Source of the DNA: Hyalangium versicolor
Lineage (GTDB): Bacteria > Myxococcota > Myxococcia > Myxococcales > Myxococcaceae
Direction of reading: 5' to 3'
Assembly: GCF_020103695.1 (NCBI RefSeq)
Contig: NZ_JAHXBF010000006.1
Span: 62,001-126,000, forward strand
DNA: 64,000 nt
Shown here: positions 1 to 8,474 of the stretch, in pieces
Position numbering within the stretch: the stretch's first letter is position 1
How the letters are laid out: each line of letters begins with the position of its first letter
Notes under the pieces: model-generated
The model's database searches: none
What the model was told of the DNA's origin: nothing
What the model saw: the letters and a program-made list of their open reading frames with translations, nothing else
Program-made: the position numbers and the translations under genes

Positions 1-645
1 GACACGGGCTGCGGCATTCCTCCCGAGGTGCTCGGCCACATCTTCGACCCCTTCTTCACCACCAAGCCGGTGGGCGTGGGCACCGGGTTGGGGTTGGCGC
101 TGTGCCATGCGTTCATCACCTCGATGAGCGGACGCATCGAGGTGGAGTCCCAGGTGGGGCAGGGAACGGTGTTCCGGGTGACGCTGCCCGCGTCGAGCGT
201 GCCGGCGCCCCGCGCACCGGTGGTCAGCGAGGCCCGCCCCCCTGGAGAGCCGGCACGCGGCCGGGTGCTCGTGGTGGATGATGATCCGCTGGTGAGCGCG
301 GCGCTGCGCCGGACGCTCGCTCGGGACCATCAGGTGGAGATGCTGGTGAGCTCGCAGCGGGCCCTGGAGCTGCTCTCCTCGCCCGAGGGGGACTTCGACG
401 TCATCCTCTGCGATCTGATGATGCCGGAGGTGACGGGCATGGAATTGCACGCTCACCTGGAGGCGGTGCGGCCGGACCGGGCGCGGCGGATGGTGTTCAT
501 CACGGGTGGTGCGTACACGCCAGGAGCCAGGTCCTTCCTGGAGCGGGTGCGCAACCCTCGGGTGGAGAAGCCCTTTGAGCCCGAGCGGCTGCGCAGTCAG
601 GTGCGCGAGTGGGTGAACGCGTCCATCACATCCTCGCGGGGCTGA
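1..645 (+). CDS. Hybrid sensor histidine kinase, C-terminal part (HATPase + receiver)
   Basis: The gene is cut by the window edge; frame 1 is open from base 1. The first residues are the G1 box DTGCGIPPE of a histidine kinase ATPase domain, followed by the F box FDPFFTTKP and the G2 box GVGTGLGLAL. After a short Pro/Ala linker comes a receiver domain with the acidic pair in VLVVDDDPL, the phosphoacceptor Asp in ILCDLMMP and the conserved Lys in VEKPFEP. The phosphate would move from the missing upstream His to this Asp. No DNA-binding output is fused. A 7-bp hairpin (660-680) follows the stop without a T run. Confidence 0.9.
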   Translation, partial: DTGCGIPPEVLGHIFDPFFTTKPVGVGTGLGLALCHAFITSMSGRIEVESQVGQGTVFRVTLPASSVPAPRAPVVSEARPPGEPARGRVLVVDDDPLVSAALRRTLARDHQVEMLVSSQRALELLSSPEGDFDVILCDLMMPEVTGMELHAHLEAVRPDRARRMVFITGGAYTPGARSFLERVRNPRVEKPFEPERLRSQVREWVNASITSSRG

Positions 646-704
646 CTCCAACCCTCCGACCGCGCGACGACCCCGCGCGGCACAACCCCAAACGAGGAAA
701 TTCC

Positions 705-1130
705 ATGACCACAGCCATTTCAGAGCCCACGACGAAGGGTGTTTCCCTGATCGACGCGAACACCTTCAACGTCCAGAACCGGCGCATCTCCGTCTCCTTC
801 TCGGCGACGAGCATCACCGGGGATCCGCTCTTTCACTACAAGGATCGCGAACGCGAGGTGAACGCTCGGGGCGACGATATTCGCCAGGTGGAGACGGAGA
901 TCGGCACCCTGGTCACCATCACGCTCAGGCCGGATGCGGACGCGGGCGCGCTTTTGTTTACCCTTCTAGTCCCGCGGGTGGTCCTCGCCTCCCCGGTGTA
1001 CGAGCAGGCCATCACCACGCAGGGCTTCTTCACGCGCAGCCAACTGATTCCCCATATTCTGGCCAGCGCCCAGCTCCAGACGACAGACGTCGTGGAGCTG
1101 AAGGGCACCGCAAGCTTCGTGGTGTCCTGA
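705..1130 (+). CDS. Hypothetical protein, 141 residues
   Basis: I do not recognise this small protein. The start is the ATG at 705, placed behind GAGGA (694-698); the frame is open further upstream but runs into the preceding kinase gene. The sequence begins MTTAISEPTTKG, has no signal peptide and no membrane segment, and alternates charged and hydrophobic residues in a way that suggests beta strands (RRISVSFSATSI, LVTITLRPDAD). There is no cysteine. It is separated from the kinase by 59 bp and ends at a terminator hairpin shared with the convergent 1085-residue gene. Function unknown. Confidence 0.7.
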   Translation: MTTAISEPTTKGVSLIDANTFNVQNRRISVSFSATSITGDPLFHYKDREREVNARGDDIRQVETEIGTLVTITLRPDADAGALLFTLLVPRVVLASPVYEQAITTQGFFTRSQLIPHILASAQLQTTDVVELKGTASFVVS

Positions 1131-1145
1131 GCCCTGAAACGCCGA

Positions 1146-1171
1146 GAGGCTCCCACGTGGATGGGAGCCTC
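1146..1171. terminator. Bidirectional terminator hairpin between convergent genes
   Basis: A perfect 10-bp inverted repeat, GAGGCTCCCA and TGGGAGCCTC, with a 6-nt loop (CGTGGA) lies between the stop at 1130 and the stop of the leftward gene at 1201. Neither side has a long T run; the minus-strand exit (TCGGCGTTTC) is the richer one. Position between two convergent stops makes transcription termination the most likely role. Confidence 0.6.
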
Positions 1172-1200
1172 CCGGTACTTCGAACCTTCAGGTCCCGCTG

Positions 1201-4200
1201 TTACCAGAACGGGTTCAGGTCGACGTCCACGCCGAAGACGCTCACCTCGCCGTTGGTCGCGTTCTTCACGGCGTCGAACGCCTCGCCGGCCAGGCGGCCC
1301 ACCTCACCGCCCAGCTTGGCCAGGCCATCGAGCGCGCCCTTCGCCGCGTCGATGCCCATCTTCGCCAGGTCGTTCAGGTAGCCCACCGCCGTCTCCGCCA
1401 GCTTGCCGCCCGCGCTGGCCAGATCCTTGAGCGCATCCACGCCCGCGTCACCCAGGTCCTTGAGCGCGCCGAGGATCTCCTTGCCGCCCTCGGTGAGGTT
1501 CTCGGCCCAGGCCTTGGCGACGTTCTTGAAGGACTCCACGCCCTCCTTGAGGAGGTCCGTGGCGAACTTCTTGGCCCAGTCCACGCGCTTGTCGACGAAG
1601 TCCTTGATGGCGGTGGCGGCCTCGGTGGCGAGCTCTCCGCCCTTGCGAGCGATGTCCGAGAGCGTCTGCCCGGCCCATTCGCGCACCTTGGCGGCGGCCT
1701 CGCCGGGGTTCTCGGCGATGTACTTGAGCGTCTCCACCGCCTTGCCGCCCGCGTCCTTGAGCGCCTTGACGCTGGCCTCTGCGACCGCGAGCCCCTGGGC
1801 ACCCAGGTTCTTGAGCCCGTCCCAGGCCTTCTTGGCCAGCTCGCCGCCCTTGGCCATGATGTCCGTGAAGGCCTTCTTGGCCATCTCGCCCACCTCGCCC
1901 GGGTGGGTGGCGGCCCACTTGAGCGTCTCCAGGCCCTTCTCGCCCAGCTCCACCGCCTTGTTCATCGCGGACTGGAGCGCCGTCTTCGCGCCGGAGATGA
2001 GCTCCTTGGCCTTCTCGGCCGCGGCGCCCTTCAGGTTCTCCCAGCCCGTCTTGAGCGCGTCCAGCGTCTCGGCGGCCTTCTTCAGCACCGCCTCGCCGCC
2101 CTGTTTCACCAGGTCGGCGCCGGACTCGATCATGTTCTTGATGCCGTCGACCGCCATCTTCGCGGCCTCGCCCGGGTTCTGGGCGATGTACTTGAGCGTC
2201 TCGAGGCCCTTCTCACCCAGCTTCTTCGCCTCGTCGATGACGTTGCCGAGGACCTTCTTGGCCTCCTCGGCGATCTCTCCGCCCTTCTCCATGGCGGCGT
2301 TGAACGCGTCGGTGGCCGTCTTCACGACGGCCTCGCCGTACTTGGACGGGTTGCGGATGACGTCGGCCATCTGGTGGATGAAGCCGGCCGTCGTCTTCAG
2401 CCCATCGCCGGTGGCCTCGGCGGCGCTGACGCCGGCGAACTCGGCGAGCTTCACCGCGCCCTTGGCGCCCTTCTCGATGCCCCACTGGGTGAGCTGAGCG
2501 GCGCCTTCGGGCCCGTAGTAGGCCGCCAGTGCGGCCATGCCCTGAGGCCCACCGAGCGCCGCGGCGCCCAGGTTGACCGCCTTCATCCAGTCCGGAGCCT
2601 GGTAGTTGGCCGGGTCCGCGTCGAACTTGGCCTTCTCGGCGCCGTAGGCCAGATCGAAGCCCAGCTCGGCCACGCCGAACAGCGCGCCCGCGGCCAGGTC
2701 CACGCCCGCGCCCACACCGGTGAAGTCCAGCACCGTGCCCACCACCGCGTCCGTGGCGTTGAGCGTGGCGCCCACCGTGGCGAAGAAGCCCAGGTCCTTG
2801 TTCTTGTCCCGGAGTTCGGCGGCGTCCTTGCCGTAGTTGTACGCGTCGATGAGGCCGGGGGCCGCGCCCACCAGCGGGACGACCTTGGTGAGGTTCTTGA
2901 GGACCTTCTCGGCCACCTCGCCGGTGATCTTCACGCCCAGCTTGCCGAGCACGCCGTCCAGGGCCTTGAGGCCCTTGGCCAGCAGCTTGCCGCCGCCCTG
3001 CTCCAGCGCACCCGAGGCCGCCTTGAGGCCCGTCTTGAGGATGTCGCCGTCGACGCCGTCGGTGAACTTCAGCAGGAGCTTGAGGTCATCGGCGCCCATG
3101 TCCTTGGCGAGCTTGCCGATGAGCGCGGCGCCCTCGTCATCGAGCTTGGTGGCCAGCGTGCCCAACTGCTCGAGCACCTTCGGATCCGAGATGGCCTTGG
3201 TGAGGGCCTCGTGCTCCATGCCGCCCAGCGACTTGAGCAGCCGCTTGCCAGCAGCCTCGTCCAGCTTGCCCAGCTGGCCGACGAGATCGCTGACGGCCTT
3301 GGGATCCTTGAGGCCCTTGAGCACGCCCTCGAGCTCGTCCGGACCGACCTTGGTGGCCACCTCCTGGAGGCCCTTGAGCTGGTCGGGCGTGAGCTTCTGG
3401 GCCACGGCGGGATCCAGCCCCTTCACGGCGGCCTCGGCCAGCTGCGCACCCTGCTCGGCGACCTGATCCGCGTTCTTCACGCCGAACTGCTTGAGCGCGT
3501 CCTTGAAGCCCGTGAGGTCCTTCTTGAGGTCGGGGATCTCCGCCGCGAGCTGAGCGCCGGCCAGGGCCTTGTCCTGCAACGAGGCGTTGGGATCCAGCAG
3601 GGTGATGGCGGCGCTGGCGGCCTTGAAGGTGCCATCCAGCTTGCGCAGATCATTGGCCAGGTCCGGGAAGGACTTGCCGGCGAAGTCCTTGAGGGCCTCG
3701 GCCATGCCGAGCGCGGCCTTGGCCTTGTCCACGGGCCCCTTCTCCGGGTCCATGAAGGTGCCGATCGTCTCCGCCAGCTTGGCGCCGGCGGGCAGGCCGT
3801 TGAGCGCGTGGTTGAGGACGCCCTTGAGGTCCTCGGGCTTGAAGATCTCCGCGCCCGCGTTGGCCAGCTCCAGGGCGGCCTTGGCGCGGTCGGCGACGGT
3901 GGCGTCCTTCTTGGTCAGCGTGCCCAGCGCGCCGAGCGCGTCCTTGTTGGTGGCCAGCTTGACCAGCTTGTTGTCCTTGACGCCGAGCTTGTCGAGGACG
4001 TTCTTCATCGTGTCCGGGAACGTCCCGGCCAGCTCGCCCAGCGCGGTGGCCTTCTCGGAGAAGTCGCCCTCGACGAGGGACTTCATCGACTTGTAGGCCT
4101 TCTCGAGCGTCTCCTTGGGCTTGTCCTTCAGCTCGGGGAAGTACTTGGGCAGCTCCTCGGGAGTGGCCGGGAGCTGGGTGTTGCCCTGGCCCGGCTGGGC

Positions 4201-4458
4201 GCCGCCATCCAGGTTCACCGCGTTGGCGGGGGTGTTGGCGCTGAACTCATCGCGGGTGGGGGCGGGCTGCAGCGTGCGGCCCTGCGTCTGGGTGCCCGTG
4301 GGGCCTTGCGTGGCCTGGTTCTTCGCGGCCTGCTCCGCGGCCTTGCGAGCGGCCTCCTCGGCGGCGCGGCGCGCGGCTTCGGCAGCGGCGCGGCGTGCAG
4401 CTTCGGCAGCGGCGGCGGCGGCGGCGGACGAAGAGCCGGAATCAACGGGACGGGACAT
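1201..4458 (-). CDS. 1085-residue Ala/Lys-rich helical repeat protein, N-terminal AARRAAEEAARKAAE tract
   Basis: Start is ATG at 4458 with a strong AAGGAG at -8. Residues 10-48 are almost pure A/E/R/K in helical register, then a Gln/Thr/Pro spacer (to about 70). Residues 80-500 are Leu/Lys/Ala/Asp helices. A Gly/Ala-rich hydrophobic stretch (about 530-680, including GVGAGVDLAAGALFGVAEL) breaks the helical pattern. From about residue 745 there are three copies of a motif reading ETLK-[YW]-[IA]-A-x-[NH]-PGE, at roughly 2164-2222, 1890-1950 and 1692-1752, embedded in long amphipathic helices. The protein ends VDLNPFW. No classical signal peptide and no catalytic motif are visible. Similar poly-AARR N-termini occur on several myxobacterial proteins, some thought to be secreted (recollection). 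Function unknown. Confidence 0.85.
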   Translation of the reverse strand: MSRPVDSGSSSAAAAAAAEAARRAAAEAARRAAEEAARKAAEQAAKNQATQGPTGTQTQGRTLQPAPTRDEFSANTPANAVNLDGGAQPGQGNTQLPATPEELPKYFPELKDKPKETLEKAYKSMKSLVEGDFSEKATALGELAGTFPDTMKNVLDKLGVKDNKLVKLATNKDALGALGTLTKKDATVADRAKAALELANAGAEIFKPEDLKGVLNHALNGLPAGAKLAETIGTFMDPEKGPVDKAKAALGMAEALKDFAGKSFPDLANDLRKLDGTFKAASAAITLLDPNASLQDKALAGAQLAAEIPDLKKDLTGFKDALKQFGVKNADQVAEQGAQLAEAAVKGLDPAVAQKLTPDQLKGLQEVATKVGPDELEGVLKGLKDPKAVSDLVGQLGKLDEAAGKRLLKSLGGMEHEALTKAISDPKVLEQLGTLATKLDDEGAALIGKLAKDMGADDLKLLLKFTDGVDGDILKTGLKAASGALEQGGGKLLAKGLKALDGVLGKLGVKITGEVAEKVLKNLTKVVPLVGAAPGLIDAYNYGKDAAELRDKNKDLGFFATVGATLNATDAVVGTVLDFTGVGAGVDLAAGALFGVAELGFDLAYGAEKAKFDADPANYQAPDWMKAVNLGAAALGGPQGMAALAAYYGPEGAAQLTQWGIEKGAKGAVKLAEFAGVSAAEATGDGLKTTAGFIHQMADVIRNPSKYGEAVVKTATDAFNAAMEKGGEIAEEAKKVLGNVIDEAKKLGEKGLETLKYIAQNPGEAAKMAVDGIKNMIESGADLVKQGGEAVLKKAAETLDALKTGWENLKGAAAEKAKELISGAKTALQSAMNKAVELGEKGLETLKWAATHPGEVGEMAKKAFTDIMAKGGELAKKAWDGLKNLGAQGLAVAEASVKALKDAGGKAVETLKYIAENPGEAAAKVREWAGQTLSDIARKGGELATEAATAIKDFVDKRVDWAKKFATDLLKEGVESFKNVAKAWAENLTEGGKEILGALKDLGDAGVDALKDLASAGGKLAETAVGYLNDLAKMGIDAAKGALDGLAKLGGEVGRLAGEAFDAVKNATNGEVSVFGVDVDLNPFW

Positions 4459-4665
4459 GGGACTTCTCCTTCAGAAAGAAAAGAGGCTCAGGAATTGTCC
4501 GCGCCCCCCAGAGAGCAGTTGCGATCAGCGCACGTGGCTGGCGTCTTTTTTTGCCTGGAGGGCGGGATTTTGACGGTGGGACATGGACGTGGGTATCCGC
4601 CCATGTGCGCTCTCAGAGTGCATGGCCCCTGAGAGGGTTACTTGTGCCCTCGCGGGAACCCCGGA
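4459..4665. other. Intergenic upstream region of the 1085-residue gene
   Basis: This 207-bp gap on the minus strand precedes the helical repeat gene. It holds the strong Shine-Dalgarno (plus-strand CTCCTT at 4466-4471) and a run of seven A on the minus strand near 4550. No convincing promoter hexamer pair was found. Confidence 0.4.
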
Positions 4666-5793
4666 TCAGGCGAGACGCTGGGTTGCCTCGGAGAGTTGTT
4701 TCTTGAACTCGGGGTGAGACTCGCGAGAGGCCATCTCGGTGAGAAGATTTTTCAGTCCCCGGCGCAGGGCGAGGTTGGCGACGAGCTCGCGCACATGGCC
4801 GTCGGGGTGCGAGGCGTACTCGCGCAGGTCCTTCTCCGCGGCGGCGTTGTCGCTGGCCAGGCTGTCGAGGCAGAGCAGGGCGAAGGAGAGCTTCGCGGGC
4901 TCGGTCGCCTTGGGGAGCGCGGCGCGGATCAGCTCGGGCGGATCGAAGGGCAGGCCGATGAGGGCGCCGGCCACATCCACGGGGAGATCCTCGGGCAGGT
5001 GCATGCCGAGCCGCTCGTTGAGGCCCTTGATGAGGGAGGCCTGCTTCGCGGCGTGGTAGCGGACCTGGGCGACGAAGATGTGTGCGCCGGGGGCGACGTT
5101 GGCGTGGGCCTCGGCGCGGAGCACGGACTTGGAGAAGAGGGAGCGGAAGCTGAAGGAGGGCAGAGCGGCGGAGTCCTGATCGCGGTAGCGGCGGATCATC
5201 GTCTCGCCCTCGGGGCCCCTGGGCACGGTGTCGAGGTACGGGTCCTTCTTGAAGGCGCTGCCCCAAGCGGTGCCATCGAGGAAGGCGGAGGCCTTGTAGC
5301 GGTCGTGGAGCTGGATCAGATCGATCTTGTTCACGGCCCCGGTGCCGATGAACGCGCGCACGGTGCTCCCCATCTTCTCCTCGGAGGGGGCGTATTTGAG
5401 GAAGTAGGGCGCGAGCGCGTCCTTGAGCGTGGCGGCGGTCTGCCCGGCGCCGATCCAGAGGAAGGGCGGGTGCACGGGAGACAGCGCCACCTTCAGCTCG
5501 TCCGGAGCCTGCTTGCCGAGCAGCAGCCAGCCGCGCGTCTTCTGGCCCAGCCGGTCAGCGGTGGCGGGAGTCTCGGCGACGGGGATGAAGCGCGCGGCCT
5601 GCTCCTTGGCGGCGTTGAAGGCCGCGTCCGGGAGGTGGTGCTGCACGCGCTCGTCACGCGTCTCGTACCAGCTCGCGAGCTCGACGCGCTTCGCCTCGGC
5701 CTCCTCGGGAGTGAACCAGCGGATCCCGGACTCGGTGACCTTGGGATCCTTCTTCAGCGCTTCGAACCATTTGGGGTTGGGGAGCGTGGGCAC
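4666..5793 (-). CDS. Hypothetical protein, 375 residues, helical C-terminus
   Basis: Unrecognised cytoplasmic protein. It starts at GTG 5793 (MPTLPNPKWFEALKKDP). The N-terminal half is mixed alpha/beta with many aromatic residues. The last 120 residues (LSFALLCLDSLAS, HPDGHVRELVANLALRRGL, HPEFKKQLSEATQRLA) look like HEAT-type helical pairs. No signal peptide or membrane segment. It lies 32 bp downstream of a P450 gene on the same strand, so it may be co-transcribed, and 207 bp upstream of the repeat protein. No enzymatic motif is evident. Confidence 0.75.
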   Translation of the reverse strand: MPTLPNPKWFEALKKDPKVTESGIRWFTPEEAEAKRVELASWYETRDERVQHHLPDAAFNAAKEQAARFIPVAETPATADRLGQKTRGWLLLGKQAPDELKVALSPVHPPFLWIGAGQTAATLKDALAPYFLKYAPSEEKMGSTVRAFIGTGAVNKIDLIQLHDRYKASAFLDGTAWGSAFKKDPYLDTVPRGPEGETMIRRYRDQDSAALPSFSFRSLFSKSVLRAEAHANVAPGAHIFVAQVRYHAAKQASLIKGLNERLGMHLPEDLPVDVAGALIGLPFDPPELIRAALPKATEPAKLSFALLCLDSLASDNAAAEKDLREYASHPDGHVRELVANLALRRGLKNLLTEMASRESHPEFKKQLSEATQRLA

Positions 5794-5825
5794 GCCCCAT
5801 TTCTAGCACGGGCCCCCGTCGCGAC

Positions 5826-7055
5826 TCAGCCCAGGGCCACGGGCAGGGCCTTGAACCCTCGGAAGGCGACATTCTCCAGGCGCTCGGGCTTCTGCAGCAG
5901 CTTCATGTTCGGGAAGCGGCGCAGCAGGGTGCGCAGGGCGATCTGCCCCTCGAGCCGGCCCAGCGCCGCGCCCAGGCAGTAGTGGATGCCGAAGCCGAAG
6001 GCGATGTGGCGGTTCTCCTGGCGGCGCAGCTCCAACCGCTCGGCCTGGGGGAACTGGCGCGGATCCCGATTGGCCGCGCCGATCATCAGGAAGACCTTCT
6101 GGCCCTTGCGCAGCGTCTGCCCGTGGATCTCGAAGTCCTCGGTGATGACGCGGCTGAGGCGCTGGATGGGGCTCTCGTAGCGGAGGATCTCCTCCACGCC
6201 GGCGGTGAGCTGCTCGTCGGAGCTGAGCATGACTTCGCGCTGCTCGGGGTTCTTCAGCAGCAGGTGCAGGCCGTTGGCGAGCAGGTGCGTGGTCGTCTCA
6301 TGGCCGGCGAAGAGCACCAGCGAGCATGTGGCGAGGACTTCCTGCTCGGTGAGGATGTTGCCGTGATCCTCGGCGGCCATCAGGGTGCTGAGCAGATCAT
6401 TGCCCACGGTGCTGCTCTTGCGGCGCTGGGCGATGGCGCCGCGGAAGTACTCCTCCATCTCGACGACGCCGGTGCGCATGAGGTCCAGCACGTCCGGGGT
6501 GTACTTGGTGGTACCGAAGAAGGTGGCGAAGGCGTTGGCCCACTGCCGCAGCTTCAGGCCGTCCTCGCGGGGGATGCCGAGCATGTCGCCAATCACGGCC
6601 ACGGGCAGCAGGTTGGCCACGTCCTGCACCATGTCCATGCGCCCTTCTTTTTCCGCCTTGTCGAGCAGCAGGTTCACCTGCTCCAGGATGAGGGGGCGCA
6701 GGTACTCCACGAGCCGCGGGGTGAAGGCCTTGTTCACCAGGGAGCGGATGCGCGTGTGGTCAGGCGGATCGATGAGCAGCGCCCAGGAGCTGAGGCTGGC
6801 GACGACGGGGGCCAGGCGCTCCTTGAGGGCGGCGGGGAGCATGGCTCCGAAGGCGCCCGCGCGGTTGGAGGAGAGCCGCGGATCCTTGAAGCCGCCCTGC
6901 ACGTCCTGGTAGCGCGTGAAGAGCCAGCCGCCCCAGCCTTCACTGAAGTAGGCGGGGGCTTCCTCTCGGAGTCGCTCGTAGGTGGGGTAGGGGTCCACCT
7001 GGAACTGGCGCGTCATCAGGCCGTGGGGATCGGATACCTCGGGGGTCGCGGACAT
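5826..7055 (-). CDS. Cytochrome P450
   Basis: Soluble bacterial P450 of 409 residues. Visible signatures are the I-helix oxygen-activation motif AGHETT, the K-helix ExxR in EEILRYESP, the PERF-like region FPQAERLELRR and the heme-binding loop FGFGIHYCLGAALGRLEGQ, whose Cys is the axial thiolate. The start chosen is ATG 7055 (MSATPEVSDPHG), with GGAG 6 nt upstream; the frame is open 37 codons further but without a ribosome site. It is divergent from the aldo/keto reductase at 7193. No ferredoxin or reductase gene is adjacent, so its redox partner must be encoded elsewhere. Substrate unknown. Confidence 0.93.
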   Translation of the reverse strand: MSATPEVSDPHGLMTRQFQVDPYPTYERLREEAPAYFSEGWGGWLFTRYQDVQGGFKDPRLSSNRAGAFGAMLPAALKERLAPVVASLSSWALLIDPPDHTRIRSLVNKAFTPRLVEYLRPLILEQVNLLLDKAEKEGRMDMVQDVANLLPVAVIGDMLGIPREDGLKLRQWANAFATFFGTTKYTPDVLDLMRTGVVEMEEYFRGAIAQRRKSSTVGNDLLSTLMAAEDHGNILTEQEVLATCSLVLFAGHETTTHLLANGLHLLLKNPEQREVMLSSDEQLTAGVEEILRYESPIQRLSRVITEDFEIHGQTLRKGQKVFLMIGAANRDPRQFPQAERLELRRQENRHIAFGFGIHYCLGAALGRLEGQIALRTLLRRFPNMKLLQKPERLENVAFRGFKALPVALG

Positions 7056-7192
7056 GCAGGCTCCGTGGTGCTCGGGCGGGAGGCGGAGCCTACGTCTCTT
7101 TTCGAGCAGAGCCCAGCAAGGATCGGGTGGCAGCCCTGGTGGGGGAGCGCTACTCATGCGCGCCACTCAACCCCGTTCCCTGGGAGCCACAC

Positions 7193-8278
7193 ATGGCACT
7201 GAATGCCTATCTCACCCTCGGCCGCTCCGGCCTGCGCGTCAGCCCCTTCTGTCTCGGAGCGATGACCTTTGGCCCGGATCTGGGCTGGGGCAGCAGCGTG
7301 GAGGAATCCACGGCCATCCTGGATCGCTATCTCGAGAAGGGTGGCAACTTCATCGACACGGCCAACATCTACACGCGGGGGCATTCGGAGAAGATCCTCG
7401 GCGACCACATCGGCCGGGTTCCGAGCAAGCGCCACCGCGTGGTCATCGCCACCAAGTTCTTCAGCAATCTGTTCGCGAGCGATCCCAACGGCGGCGGTTC
7501 GGGCCGCAAGTCGATGATTGCAGCGCTCGACGAGTCCCTGCGGCGATTGCAGACGGACTACATCGATCTGTACTGGATGCACTGCTACGACGTTCACACG
7601 CCCATCGAGGAGACGATGCGCGCGCTGGATGACATGGTGCGGGCTGGCAAGGTCCGGTACATCGGCTTCTCGGACACGCCGGCGTGGAAGGTGGCGCAGG
7701 CGCAGATGCTGGCCCAGTTCAAGGGCTGGTCTCCGCTGGTGGCGCTGCAGATCGAGTACTCGCTGATGGAGCGCACCGTGGAGGGCGAGCTGGTGCCGAT
7801 GGCGCAAGAGCTGGGGCTGGGCATCACCCCGTGGTCTCCGCTCAAGGGCGGGGTGCTGAGCGGCAAGTACACGCGTGAGAACGCGGGCAAGGTGAAGGCG
7901 GCCCGGGGCGCGCGGGTGGAGGACAACCTGACCGAGAAGGCCTACTCCCTGATCGACGTGCTGCAGAAGGTGGCCAAGGAGCAGGACACCACGGTGGCGC
8001 GCGTGGCGCTGGCGTGGGTGCAGAGCCGGCCGGGCGTGGCCTCCACCATCATCGGCGCGCGCACGCTGGAGCAACTGGACAACAACCTGGGGGCGCTGGA
8101 GGTGAAGCTGACGCCGCAGCAGGTGGCGGCCCTGAACGAGGCGTCCAAGCCGACGCTCGACTTCCCCGCGGCGTTCGTCCAGAACGCGCCCGTGTTCATG
8201 CATCCGGGCCTGTCCGTCAACGGCATCACCGCGCCGCCCCTGGCGATCCAGCCCAAGAACGACAGCGAGCGCTGGTAG
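7193..8278 (+). CDS. Aldo/keto reductase
   Basis: NAD(P)H-dependent oxidoreductase of the AKR superfamily, 361 residues. The catalytic tetrad can be read in order: Asp and Tyr in FIDTANIYTRGHSE, Lys in VIATKFF and His in YWMHCYD. The C-terminal cofactor region is STIIGARTLEQLDNNLGALE. The start is ATG 7193 (MALNAYLTLGRSGL) behind GGGAG. It is divergent from the P450 with 137 bp between starts, so shared regulation is possible. Substrate cannot be read from the sequence. Confidence 0.93.
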   Translation: MALNAYLTLGRSGLRVSPFCLGAMTFGPDLGWGSSVEESTAILDRYLEKGGNFIDTANIYTRGHSEKILGDHIGRVPSKRHRVVIATKFFSNLFASDPNGGGSGRKSMIAALDESLRRLQTDYIDLYWMHCYDVHTPIEETMRALDDMVRAGKVRYIGFSDTPAWKVAQAQMLAQFKGWSPLVALQIEYSLMERTVEGELVPMAQELGLGITPWSPLKGGVLSGKYTRENAGKVKAARGARVEDNLTEKAYSLIDVLQKVAKEQDTTVARVALAWVQSRPGVASTIIGARTLEQLDNNLGALEVKLTPQQVAALNEASKPTLDFPAAFVQNAPVFMHPGLSVNGITAPPLAIQPKNDSERW

Positions 8279-8291
8279 CCAGGTGACCCGG

Positions 8292-8328
8292 CGATCAACT
8301 GTCCCACGCGAGGCGGGACTGTTGATCG
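8292..8328. repeat. 14-bp inverted repeat (hairpin) at the end of the hsdR remnant
   Basis: Arms CGATCAACTGTCCC (8292-8305) and GGGACTGTTGATCG (8315-8328) pair at 13 of 14 positions around a 9-nt loop. It begins 14 bp after the reductase stop and contains the stop codon and last codons of the truncated restriction gene. No T run follows on either strand. It could be a terminator between convergent genes or a scar or hairpin end left by an element that removed the rest of hsdR. Confidence 0.6.
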
Positions 8329-8474
8329 TCGATGAAGTCGAGGACCACGGACGGGAAGATGGCGCGCTCGCGGTCGAAGCCATCGCGCGAGATGGCGACG
8401 TAGCCGTGCCCGAGAAGGTGGTGCTCGATGACCGTCTCGAACGCGGCCTCGGAGTGTCGGGGCGTGCTCGTCAC
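8295..8474 (-). pseudogene. Truncated type I restriction R subunit (HsdR) N-terminus, 59 codons
   Basis: This reading frame starts at GTG 8474, overlapping the rhuM stop by GTGA. It encodes MTSTPRHSEAAFETVIEHHL followed by LGHGYVAISRDGFDRERAIF, then PSVVLDFIDDQQSRLAWDS and a stop. The block FETVIEHHL...GHGYVA...FDRERAIFP is, from memory, the opening of many type I HsdR proteins, which normally run about 1000 residues with nuclease and helicase domains. Similarity ends around VLDFI, where a strong hairpin begins. All catalytic parts are missing, so this is a remnant with no restriction activity. Confidence 0.7.

Noticed and set aside
660-680. CCGCGCG hairpin after the first kinase gene as a terminator
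   Set aside because: Only a 7-bp stem and no T run; too weak to list as a terminator.
1690-2222. Repeated PGE motifs that might suggest a CRISPR or satellite array
   Set aside because: They recur in protein sequence at unequal distances (about 91 and 66 residues) and the DNA copies are not identical.
1903-4632. 909-residue open frame on the plus strand opposite the helical repeat gene
   Set aside because: It is the antisense image of a very GC-rich gene; its product is Leu/Gly/Arg/His low-complexity with no domain, and the minus-strand gene has a strong ribosome site.
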